NCBI GenBank assembly: GCA_012295275.1
Contig: CM022671.1
Location: 6,608,227 to 6,672,226, forward strand
Direction of reading: 5' to 3'
Length of the DNA: 64,000 nucleotides
From: Chrysomallon squamiferum
Lineage: Eukaryota; Mollusca; Gastropoda; Neomphalida; Peltospiridae
Shown: piece by piece, positions 53,610 to 64,000 of the stretch
Numbering within the stretch: the stretch's first letter is position 1
Layout of the letters: every line of letters starts with the position of its first letter
Translations under genes and position numbers: made by a program
The notes under the pieces: model-generated
Database searches by the model: none
The model's input: the letters and a program-made list of their open reading frames with translations, nothing else
What the model was told of the DNA's origin: nothing

Positions 53610-56552
53610 TGTTGTTGAGTTGGTTGTTATTTTTAAATTTAATTTACCTTGTTTTTGTAATTTTGTTTTCAGAATACTTGAGATGAATGGAATCTTGTTA
53701 ACAAGGGGAGATAACTCAGTGGAGATTATAGTGGACAGAATGATGAGGAATTCGCAAAATCTTCAGCTGGTTTTTCTAAGACAAACAACAAAGTAAGTTA
53801 GTTTAACAAAAGATGTAAGTTACTGTTCAGAACAAAGTAAGTTCGTATTATCAAAAAAGTATGTTTGTCTTATGTTTCCCGTTCCAATCTGGTGCTCATC
53901 ACTGCTTCTCAGTTTTTGTACAATCCTGCCCAGATGAAAACAAGCAAATGTAAGACCCTTTTCAAGTAACTGATGGTTTGAGTTTATTTTCGTTTATTAT
54001 TATTATTATTATTATTATTTAATAATTTTTTAAATATTTTTTTTACTGAAATACAATTTATTTTTAATTCACTTCAGACATAAATACTTACTATCTAAAA
54101 CGTTAGTTTGGTGTTAAAACTAACATTTTGTGTTTCATTTCAGTGCTGCTGGAAAACAAGCTGAAGATGAAAACATTTCTCAGGACGTAAGTTGCTATTT
54201 TCATCTGAAATGTTCACAGAGTAAATAAATGCACACAAATAAAATAATTTACATTGTGAAATAAAACAAAAAACATATTTATACATAGGTTAATTGCTTA
54301 CACTAGATGATAAACAGATCAAAAAAAAACTAACATTCAGGTCTGGAAGCTTAATTTGAAGACATATCTTTTGTAGTCTGTGTGTGGACATTGTTGATGA
54401 TGTTGAGTGTCAGTGAATGTGTTTATTAACTACAGCAGGTTGGTTTAGTTTGGACAAGCAGTAATCCACTGTTTAGTCGCCTGTGTTATTGTTTACTGAC
54501 ACAGTGTAATTACTTGTGATTGTAATAACCTTTTAATAATGATTAAAAAAAAATCTGTTTCTTTTTTCATTTATTATACATAGATGCAAACAGAAAATAA
54601 ATAAATAGAATTAAATGGTTTTTTTAAGCATGCACACAAACACACACACACATGTGTGTGTGCATATGCACACATGCAAACATGTACATAAACATACACA
54701 CAAATTAATGTGTATTTACAATAAATGCACATGGATATCAACTATATGTAGCATTTAGAATATAGTTTTTATAGTAAAAGATTTTTTCAAAATAATGAAA
54801 ATATTACTTACAACAATTACATGTAAAATTTTAATATTTATGTATGGATATTTTTAATTCATATTTTACATGAAATGCAGCATCACTGCTCGGCAGACAT
54901 AAAATGGAAACAGTTGCGAGATTTGCTGCACAAGATGAAGTCAGAACCAGTGGACACGAGCAGACTTCTCTCAGAAATACCTCAACAACAAATCAGTGAG
55001 ATGAGGACAAAATACACCCAGCAGGTCTAAAACTTTTTAATTAAATCTGGTGAAAAATGCACTTAATAGATAGTTTACTACTTAAATTAGTTTATTTGTT
55101 TTGTATTTCAGGATATTCATATGTAAAATATACGTCATTTTGGAAATTATTGAACTAAACTGTGGTAAAAATAGTTTCTATCCTTTTCTTTTCATCTTTT
55201 ATTATGTTTGGTTGTTTTTTTGGGTCTCAGATATAAAAATATAAAAATTATTTAAAAATTTGTTCCAGGCTGATGTTGAAGAACTGAAGGAAGAGGTTAA
55301 AGAAAAACAAACAACAATAAACAAACTACAGAACAGTCTCACACTGAAGGTTTGTCCCATTGTGATGTCATGCTAAGAAAGTGCAACATTATTTATTAGG
55401 AAAATAGTATCTGCATGAAAAGATAACTCTGTTAGGTATAATAGATGAGTAAATTATAAATGAAATTTTATTAGAGTTTAAAAAAAAAAAAGTTCATCTT
55501 CAGCACAACATCAACCAGACAAAACGTAGACAGAAATTAAGAAAAAATTGTTTCAACTAAACAAATATCATTTAATAATTTATATTATGAGGTTAAAATT
55601 TATTTACTTTAGAATCGAGAGTTAAGAGAAGTTGAGATGCAGCGAGATTCAGCTTTGGGCAGACTGCACAGTCCAGGTTTTTACAGATTTATTTTAAATT
55701 GCTGATAGTTTAATCTTTGGTTACAAGAAAACATCAAGTAAGCTGGGTCTGGAAGTGGAAAAAACTTTCATATTTCTGGTTTATGAATGTCGTGCTTTCT
55801 TGTATTATAATTATGATGTTTATTTGATGCTTAATAACTGTCAATATTGAGAAAAACTTGGTGTCATTTACTTATTTAATTAATTAAATTAGTAAATAAA
55901 ACTAAACATTTTTCTTTAATTTAATATGATGTATTTATAAAGAAAGGTTAGTAGAATGTTCAGATGAATTCATGAACAGGGTGATGATTGTAAGCATTAT
56001 TTGTAATCTGCAAGTTTTGTAGTGTGTATGAACAGAGTAAATTTTGAAACATTTTGTCAGTTGAAATGTTTTTGTTTTCTACAGCAAACAAAAATAACAA
56101 GACATGTCCTGACCTCTACAAACCATTGTGGGAGCATTTTGAATCTGACAAAGTCTCAAAGGTACTCATCTTTTCATTTATTTTTACAATCTGTTGTTAA
56201 TTAAAATTTTAAAATCTATGTAAATGCATGTTTTCTTTTTTTTCTAACATTTCTAGAAAGTAATACAAGACATTGTTAATTATAAATTTAAATAAAAATT
56301 CAGGGTATAATTAAAAATAAACATTAGTATTGTATACAAAATTATGATGAAAATTATTAATTTAAACAAATTCAGGGAGACATACTGAAGTCACTGAAAG
56401 AATTAATGATTGAAGCTGGGCAGCAGAAATCTTATTTTGATCATCTACTTTCCACCGTCATTCAGAGAGCACCAGAGCTCCTAGAAGAGGTGGATGCTAA
56501 CTTCCAGGATCTGTCAAGGAGTGGTGCTTTGCATGAGGAGGAATTTTGTTAA
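50126..56552 (+). CDS. SAM-PDZ-coiled-coil protein, unrecognised
   Basis: Thirteen exons: 50126-50156, 51176-51213, 51537-51615, 51834-51884, 52442-52679, 53205-53372, 53673-53792, 54144-54186, 54881-55024, 55269-55349, 55613-55676, 56085-56161, 56376-56552. Every junction agrees in phase, giving 436 residues with no frame break. The start has a good context (GCCATGG). A SAM domain spans about 24-88 (LWSTPDVIKWLQRNNLHKF, then LEITGKDLVDLKLEFL). A basic Ser-rich linker follows. A PDZ domain spans about 161-239, with binding loop ETGFGFTC and KKGDVILEMNGILL. A coiled coil covers about 294-350, and the tail is helical. SAM before PDZ recalls CNK scaffold proteins, but the CRIC and PH domains are absent; neurabins have the reverse order. 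Probably a scaffold; no function is assigned. Confidence 0.85.
52099..52437. repeat. Tandem repeat, 27-bp unit, about 12-13 copies
   Basis: Units TATTAGATGTATATTTAATA plus CAGTGTA repeat every 27 bp up to the last bases of the intron, ending directly before the acceptor of exon 52442-52679 in the SAM-PDZ gene. Related units occur at about 50470-50600 in an earlier intron of the same gene. Confidence 0.9.
52933..53190. mobile_element. Dispersed (CT)n-(CA)n repeat element, copy 1
   Basis: A (CT)n run, then (CA)n, then about 190 bp of unique sequence including TTAATGTTTGGTAACATACA, GCCCAGAAAACAT and AATTATGATGATAATAATCA. It matches 60361-60612 along its length in the same orientation. No terminal inverted repeats or coding capacity were seen, so it is probably a short non-autonomous element. 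It ends about 14 bp before the acceptor of exon 53205. Confidence 0.6.
53556..53610. repeat. (ATT)n microsatellite
   Basis: Pure ATT run in the intron before the second PDZ exon of the SAM-PDZ gene. Confidence 0.95.
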
Positions 56553-56934
56553 TAACAAAGTTTTGATTTGTGTTCTACAGGGTAAAACAAGCTCAAAGAG
56601 AAAATTACTATTATTATTATTATTATTATATCAGTTTTTATGATTGATATTATTTATTATGTATAAAAATATTTAAAAAACCCAGGGTAATGTATATTTA
56701 AAATAATGCAAGTTGATTTACACAATATTTATTTTGTTCAACAGTCATAAGATGTGTATAAAGACTTTTTCTAACAGATATATAGTGAAATGTGAACACT
56801 GACAATTACATAAGTGGAATGAAAGGTTTAAATTTTATTTATGACCTATAAATGTACGTATCAAAATTTGCTAAATATCAACATTTTTATGAATCATAGT
56901 CTTCATATAAAAGTGATGTTCAGTTTTAAAATAA

Positions 56935-56965
<31 letters not shown>

Positions 56966-59267
56966 ACCTTGACAATGAATCATGCAAACTGATTCTGATT
57001 CATTTTATGATCATGATTCTGAATTACAATTCACATTCATGTTTGATGATTCTCACTTCAGTTTGTGATTTTGATCATGATTAAAATTTCTACAATTGTG
57101 ATTAATTTGTAAGCACAATCTGATATGACTTCATGTTCCCAAATGATAATTACATTTCAGATTTAAATTTGTGATAACTGATTTTGATTTGTAATTATGT
57201 CTCTTGTATAATTTTATTTCTTGCTTGTGATTTGAGATAATTACATCAGTTTATAAAAGTGTTACTCTTGACTTTTATATCAAAGTGCCTTCAAATTGTC
57301 TTATATTTAAATCTCGTACGATCTGAAATTTGTTCAAGATTTTATTTTATTTATACATTGTTAATTACATCAAACAGAAATGTAAACAAAAAAACAAAAA
57401 AATTGTTATCTTTGATTTTGTAAATTTTCTTGTTTGTAAATATTACCAAATTTTCATGTATATATATATCAAACAATACGAGAGCTTTCTGTGCAGGTCT
57501 GAAACTTCGAGATTTTTCCAGATTTTATCAAATGTGTTTTTGCTTTGTTTTATTTCTCAAACATGTGTTACTGGGTGCTGGTTTGTATATATTAAAAACT
57601 TATTTACATTAATTACGAATGTTTGCTGGTTAATATATTCTGTGTCAAATCTGTTCAGTTGTCTTTATTAATATTTATGGTCAAACGAGAATACTGCAAC
57701 AGCAGTTCACTGAATGTAATCAGTGTTGTATTTGTATACAGGTCATCTAAATAGTAACTTACCTGTCACACACACACACACACACAGCGTCTGTTTAATA
57801 TCAAACACATTTTTTATTTTATTTATTCGATTACTTTCTGTCCTTGCTTTTATAGAACTGCTGCTGTTATCAAGCAATCAGAATTTTATTTTTTTTAGAA
57901 CAGTAACAAGTTTTTTATTTATTAATTTATTTATGAGGTTTTGTCACTGAGCTGCATTCATTTAATTTGTACTTAATATTTTATACTTAATATTTGTACT
58001 TAATATTTACTCTTCATTTTTGTTTCTTTGTTTGTTTCCTTATTTAATTTTCTTTGCTATACAGTGAAACACTGAAACTCTATTTTTTTTTCTATCTCCC
58101 TACTCACTGTCTTCTCACTGTGTGCTCACTGTATTAACTGTTTACTCACAACAAACTAAATTAATCTGATTTAGGAACAACACAGTGACTGTTTCAATAA
58201 AACAAGAATTTTTGTTATTGAAAACAGTTTTCTCAGAAGTGTGTATTTCTCCTGATCTTAATGTTTGACTTGACTTTACTAATAACTGTTCAAGTGTTCA
58301 TTTGAAATTTCTGTTTCCTTTTTTAGACATTATTTTTGTCACATTTACTTAATATTAAAACTTAGGTGCAAACACCATGTTCAGAATCAATGTAATCTGT
58401 GCTACATTATTGTTTGTTAAACATTTTCAATTGCAGAAGTTTTCTATTTGTGTTCAATATATTTGTATTTACCTAGGTGTAATATATTTATACATTGACA
58501 GTATATTTGTTATTTCCTGGGTGTAATATAATTATATTTATATACCAACAATATATATGTTATTACCTGGGTGTGATATAATTATATTTATATACTGACA
58601 GTATATTTGTTATTACCTGGGTGTAATATAATTATATTGATATACTGACAATATATTTGTTATTACCTGGATGTAATATATTTATTACCTGGGCATTACA
58701 TAATATTTTTCTGTCAGTATTTTAATTTTGTTATTAATTTTTGAAATATAATTCATTTCCTTTATTTATTGTTGAAATTATATTTTATGTAAATGAAAAA
58801 AAAAAAAAAATCTTTTTCAATAAACAATTGAAGTTTGTTGTGAGGACATTATATAAACAAACATTTTAACTTACTGACCATATTTAACTAGACTACAACA
58901 GCAACAACACGAAATGTAGACAGAAATTAAGAAAAATGGTATGAAGCACTTAAAAGTATATATATATATATATACAAACCATATTCCTAATATTAAAAAC
59001 AATTTTTTCTGTGTTTATATGACAATGAAAGTTATCACCATGATTACTTTTGCTTACACCTCCCCATGTTAAAAAAAGAAAAGAAAAGAAAAAAAAAAAA
59101 AAAAAAAAAAGATAAGTACGATCGTTGTAAGCCAGTAAAGACAAACAGTCTCAGGAGCAAATATAAAACTTGAACAAACAACTGGGTTTACTTGTAATAC
59201 GTTTATTTATTTCATAAATAATTTTCAACCAATCAGGTTGAAATACGTTCAGGTCAAAGTTCAGTTA
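56553..59267. other. Intergenic between convergent SAM-PDZ and FPPS-like genes
   Basis: AT-rich 3' flanks with no gene recognised. A segment near 58888-58935 (TGTAGACAGAAATTAAGAAA) recurs at about 55500-55550 inside the SAM-PDZ gene. A tandem array lies at 58466-58694. Confidence 0.6.
58466..58694. repeat. Tandem repeat, 50-bp unit, about 4.5 copies
   Basis: Units TTATTACCTGGGTGTAATAT plus ATTATATTTATATACTGACA repeat with a 50-bp period (CCTGG at 58516, 58566, 58616 and 58666). Confidence 0.9.
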
Positions 59268-59973
59268 TCAGACGTATTTAAACTCATCCATGTCTTTGAG
59301 AAACTTAAAAAGAACAACTTTAGGCACTGGGCCGTTGTAGTCGTCAATCATCTTGGCAATCTGGTTATGACGTGATTTCTGGTGTTGTGCAAAAGCCTCT
59401 TTCAGCTTAAGTTCGTTGTACAGTTTCCGCACAACCTCTACACAGGCTGGGTCGCTGCGTCCGTAGTTTGCCTGTAGAAACAGAAAAATCTCTTTAAAAA
59501 TCTCACACAGCAACTGAGTGACTAACGTGTATATAATCGATATCTACTCTCTGTCTTTCTGTCTGATTCTGTCTGTTAGTCTACAGAACAAATCTGATAT
59601 ATCTAATATTAAAGCTGTTAATGTTAAAAATCATTACCTATTAATATTAGCTAAAACTAATTATCTTTTAATATCTGATAATATTGTGTGTTTCATTATT
59701 CACTGTCTTTAGTTGATGAAATGTTTACAGTTTACCAAAACGAGTCTGTACCTCTGTGTACATTTTTGTTTTATTTCTTTATCGTATAGATAGACACAGA
59801 TACAGATATTGTCTGGACTTACCTTCAGAATTTCAAGCTGCTTTTCTGAACATCTGGCCAGTGCTTGGCCGAACAACCACGTACATTTTCCTTTTTCTAC
59901 GTCTGTCCCAAATGTCTCTCCAAAGCAATCCATGTAGTCATTCTACAAAACCAGAAATAATTATCTCAAAATC

Positions 59974-60034
<61 letters not shown>

Positions 60035-60358
60035 AGGCTGACAGAGAAAAAATAGATAAATTATTTTTTTACGTTGCAAATTCGTAGTCATAATAATATG
60101 ATTTACATGTCTATTACAATATATATCGGAATATGACAATTTAATATTTTATTTTCATTTATTTATATTTTATATTTTCATTTGCTTTATGTATATAGAC
60201 GCAGACAAACATATACATATGCTTAATATGCAGACAAACAGACACTAACCTGTTCTTGTCGCCAGCAACCAATCACTTTGCAGATTTCTTGAATACTTTT
60301 ATAATCCTTATCATCTGTAATTCCTGACTGAAATCAGATTTGTACCTGTTATTGTTTC

Positions 60359-60441
<83 letters not shown>

Positions 60442-61601
60442 ACACACACACACAAACACACACTAACACATTGAGAGGATCATTAATGTTTGGTAACATA
60501 CAAAATAAAAAAAATGCATGCGCACACAAAACAAAGCCCAGAAAACATAAATTATGATGATAATAATCATTAAAATAATGATGTTTCTTAATAGGAATAT
60601 AAACAGTTGTAGGAGTTACAGTAGTAGTAGTAGTAATAAAAATAATGACGATGATCATAAAAATTAGTGAAAAATAATAAAGAAATGTGACAAGGTTGCT
60701 GGGTGTTAACAATTTGGTGGTGTGTAAATTGTGGGAATATACATGACTTCATCTTTTCTCTTACAGTATTAGGCTGTTCCTGCCCACGACAGGCTTGCTT
60801 CAGCCTTTAATAGATGTACATTCATACTGTCTGCAGACAGAGAAAAAGAATACTTTCATTATATAGACAGACAAATGGACACAGATAACAAGAACAGAAA
60901 AGACTGACAGATAGAGAGATAACCAGATATCAGACAGACAAACATATACAGAGTTATGCAGACACTTACCAGCATCATGGCTATGACGAAAGGCAGACAC
61001 ATGTAAACTTCAGTCTTGATTCTTGTCAGCGTCTCGCACTTTTCTGTGGTCATATCCTTCCAGTCTGATATCAGAACCTGACGAAGAGCTAGAAACTCCC
61101 AGAACATGACCTGAAACACAGACCCAATTCATTTAAATATAATAAAACAATTATGATTGTACATACATAAATTCAGACAGTCAACCATACACATACATGC
61201 ACATATACATACATATATACATACATATATACAAACAGACTGTCGTATATTCATTCATACATACATACACATACATACATATATACAAACAGACTGTCGT
61301 ATATTCATTCATACAGAATACACAGACACAGGTATCGACATTCGGACAGTATACAAGACTTACACAAGACTTACAAAATCAGACATGTATAAGACAGAGA
61401 GAATATTCAAATCCTAAACCACATAAATATATGCATACACACAAACACAAGATGTAAAACAAAAAACAGTTATACTCACATCTCCGAAGAAGTCGAAGAG
61501 ACGAACATAGTAACTTTTCTTCCCAAAATATTTCTTCATTATCTTGTAACAACAACAGTAATAAAACCCACTGTCCAAATAGACAATATCTCCAACACCT
61601 T

Positions 61602-61660
<59 letters not shown>

Positions 61661-63335
61661 TACTGATAATAATTCTTAAAGTGTAAAATAAATAGTTAGA
61701 ACACTTACAATGGAATGCCATGTTGGTGCACCGTCTCTCACTTTCTTTCCGTCGAACATGTCGTCACACATTAGCCCGGCATTCTTGTACTAAAACACAA
61801 AATCGAAATTATGACACGGTTTAAACGATTATATAAAATTCCTTTCTTGTGAAGGATTTTATGTACTGTATAACCATAACGTTAATAAATACAAAATTAA
61901 AATATGTTACTAAATGACATCAGGAAATACTGATTTAACATATTATAGTCCGGGTTTATAATGACGTCATACATTATTATTATTATCGATGATGATCACC
62001 TACAAAATATTTAGTACGTTTCTGCAAATAACCCATTTCGTTCTCGCGAAATTGCGCGATACTTTCTGGGCGGTCGCCAGAGAGCATAAAAACAGCAAAG
62101 ATCGTTGTTCAAAAATTGCCTTCTGTCGGTCCATTTGAAAAATCTTTTTAAAGAAACTTAGTTCGATGACGTAGCATACATATCTTGCTTCAATTTTGCT
62201 TTCGATTTTAGAATATTGGTCAACGAGAAGTGTATGAAATTTTTGATGAAAACATCTTTCTGGAAACCTCAGCAGTCATCGATTACTGGAAAAATCGTAA
62301 GTGAGTCCAGCAGTCCAAACATGTTCCTGCTTATTAACTACTATTCTGCTTAATTTCAAAAAAGTTGCGAGCGATGATTCTATGGTTGCGAAAACGCAAT
62401 GCGGACGCAAAGCCCGCCCTTCAGAGAAGTCATTTCAGGTTACGTGACGTCAACGTCGCTTTCTGATGGACAAACATTGGTGTACCGTAAATTTCAGCTA
62501 ATTAGTTCGATTAATGAATTAATTAAAATTCATAAATATCAACAACTTGCTTAAAAATACAGTACGTGTTTAGAACTCATAAAAAGCTTTATGTTGATGT
62601 ATAATACATGTATAGTGACGGAAGCTTTATGAGATATTGTGTTTATGCTGCAACATGACTGAAACGCATCACACGTTCTGTGTAGATTATGAAGGAAAAA
62701 TGGCAGCAAATTTTATCCCGATAAAAATTCGTAACTTTTTTCGTGTCAATGCTATTAAAGAAATCTTGGTGACATTTTAATATGATTTTTTTTTATTATT
62801 TTTTAATTTTTTTTGCTCTTTCTAATGATATATAATGTTTCAGAAAAATATGAATTTTGATAATTTTGTCACATACCTATAGTTTAGTAAGAGGACATTT
62901 TCCAAGAAATAGTTTTTATATTATTTCAGTTTGCAACACGTTCCCATATACACTGAAATGAGCCAGTAGTAAACAAGTAGGTATACAAATAATGAAAATC
63001 TTACTATCTCCGCACACCAGCCTAGAACACGAGCCTCGTGAAGATCTTTTTCCGAACAGTTTGGATTCATCGCCTTGTACAGATCGACAACCATCTGACC
63101 GTAGAACGGATACACCTTCGTGTTTGTGTACTCGAAAGCCTGACAAAAAATATAAAGAATATCATTCTGTGTCCATAACAGAAAGGCCTTTTGGTTGTTC
63201 TATTATTATTATTACCTTTTTATACTCGTTTTTCGCTTCTCTGACGTCATCTCCCATCATTTCCGGACTGAAAAGGTAGTCTTTGAGAGTCACAAACACC
63301 TCCCGAAACTTCTTTGTATCCTCCTCGGTTGCCAT
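59268..63335 (-). CDS. FPP-synthase-fold protein, candidate IDS-derived terpene synthase
   Basis: Eight exons in clean phase 0: 63216-63335, 63005-63139, 61709-61789, 61480-61602, 60970-61110, 60250-60327, 59823-59942, 59268-59471, giving 333 residues (FPPS is usually about 350). The all-helical isoprenoid synthase fold is clear. The first Asp-rich motif is kept (MCDDMFD, D94-D98), as are KT (K185-T186) and KCTW. The second motif is NDYMD (227-231), with Asn for the first Asp. The GGKxxRG isopentenyl-diphosphate loop is replaced (EYTNTKVYPFYG), the Gln before the first motif is Lys, and the RR after it is RD. The two Phe that limit chain length are Ala and Gly, and the basic C-terminus is gone. 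These changes argue against prenyl chain elongation and for a terpene synthase or other diphosphate-ionising enzyme. A divergent or inactive FPPS paralogue is the alternative. AATAAA lies at 59202-59207 on this strand. Confidence 0.85.
60361..60612. mobile_element. Dispersed (CT)n-(CA)n repeat element, copy 2
   Basis: Second copy of the element at 52933-53190, with a longer (CT)n of about 80 bp. It lies in an intron of the FPPS-like gene, its (CT)n end about 34 bp from the acceptor of exon 60250-60327. Differences from copy 1 are mainly small indels and microsatellite length. Confidence 0.6.
61200..61312. repeat. Imperfect ATACATAC repeat with a 52-bp duplication
   Basis: ACAAACAGACTGTCGTATAT followed by TCATTCATAC occurs twice, embedded in ATACATAC/ACATACAT repeats in an intron of the FPPS-like gene. 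Confidence 0.85.
61609..61662. repeat. (AAT)n microsatellite
   Basis: Pure AAT/TAA run of about 54 bp directly upstream of the acceptor of exon 61480-61602 (minus strand). Confidence 0.95.
62030..62460. promoter_or_regulatory. CpG-rich block inside intron 2 of the FPPS-like gene
   Basis: CpG density is far above the surrounding introns, with TCTCGCGAAATTGCGCGAT at the left end and a perfect CRE, TGACGTCA (62445-62452), at the right. It may be an internal promoter or enhancer, or the start of an unrecognised plus-strand transcript. Function is inferred. Confidence 0.4.
62212..62296 (+). other. Possible exon antisense to the FPPS-like gene
   Basis: Flanked by an acceptor-like TTCGATTTTAG and a strong donor GTAAGTGAG, this 85-bp segment is open in one frame (begins NIGQREVYEIFDENIF). 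It lies in the CpG-rich block. No homologue was recognised; it may be chance or a transposon remnant. Confidence 0.25.
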
Positions 63336-63595
63336 GGTAACTGCACGTGGAAAGCGAACTGAAGTAAGTAATGAATGAATGAATGATTACCTCACGGTAT
63401 GTTTATTTAGATGTTTTAAAACAGAATTGTTTGTTCTTTGCCTTTTTTGGTAAAAATTAACTTATAAAGGGAATGGCTATGAGATTCTGTTGTCGTCACG
63501 TTAGTGTATCAATAAAAAATAAAAAAGTTATATTGACAAATTTAAACTGCTCACCCAGTGGTATCACGTATACACATCCATACATACATACACAG

Positions 63596-63680
<85 letters not shown>

Positions 63681-64000
63681 TTTGTGTATATATATATATA
63701 ACAAAATTAATACTTTATAATTTATGTGTGAATAACAAAATATCTGAACACATGATAGATCTACACTCACTCGAGCCTCCTCATCCACAACTAAAGTAAT
63801 TAAAGATTAAAGTGTTTTTTTATTATTATTATTATTATTTTTTTTTTTTGAAAATTACTTTATATGAACCAGTATGAATAACTTAAATAATCATCCATTT
63901 TAGGGAAAACAGATTAATTGAAACGATCTGACTATACACTGAAATTTAATTTTCATTTAGTTTTCCTTTTAATTTTAATCTGCTTGCATATCTTTAAAAC
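63336..64000. other. 5' flank of the FPPS-like gene
   Basis: Contains a (CT)n run at about 63600-63662 followed by short (GT)n and (AT)n runs. No gene was seen before the window ends. Confidence 0.6.

Noticed and set aside
60311-60712. Minus-strand frame with an Arg-Glu repeat, also seen at 52803-53104
   Set aside because: The shared peptide reflects a duplicated DNA element with (CT)n, not a conserved protein.

Overview
The window is nuclear DNA from an animal. It is strongly AT-rich, and its genes are split into many short exons (about 40-240 bp) with GT-AG introns. Simple repeats are abundant: long (CT)n, (CA)n, (AAT)n and (GTT)n runs. Gene content and protein divergence fit a lophotrochozoan invertebrate, most likely a mollusc; that placement is inference. 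Seven genes could be reconstructed by joining exons across splice sites and checking that intron phases agree.

Layout: (1) 2987-13012 (+), a large low-complexity protein with a coiled coil and a C-terminal RAMA domain, resembling the meiotic factor ANKRD31 but without visible ankyrin repeats. (2) 15506-16751 (+), UQCR10, a small subunit of respiratory complex III. (3) 20339-30431 (-), proline dehydrogenase PRODH. (4) 33257-44278 (-), THOC5 of the THO/TREX mRNA-export complex. (5) 45331-47775 (+), XBP1, the unfolded-protein-response bZIP factor, head-to-head with THOC5 over a shared promoter region of about 1.05 kb. (6) 50126-56552 (+), an unrecognised SAM-PDZ-coiled-coil protein. (7) 59268-63335 (-), a divergent farnesyl-diphosphate-synthase-fold protein. 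XBP1, THOC5, UQCR10 and PRODH all lie on human chromosome 22, so part of this linkage looks ancient.

The strongest leads are two. The gene at 59268-63335 keeps the first DDxxD metal motif but has changed the residues that bind isopentenyl diphosphate in true prenyltransferases. That is the pattern seen in animal terpene synthases that evolved from FPP synthase. At XBP1, both RNA hairpins cut by IRE1 can be read directly. They predict an unusually short 20-nt unconventional intron, and the unspliced frame ends in a peptide matching the vertebrate XBP1u translational-arrest peptide.

Single-base frame breaks occur in the RAMA gene (six), PRODH (one) and THOC5 (one), nearly all equivalent to one missing base, while splice sites and flanking frames stay intact. 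I read these as probable assembly indels rather than gene death.
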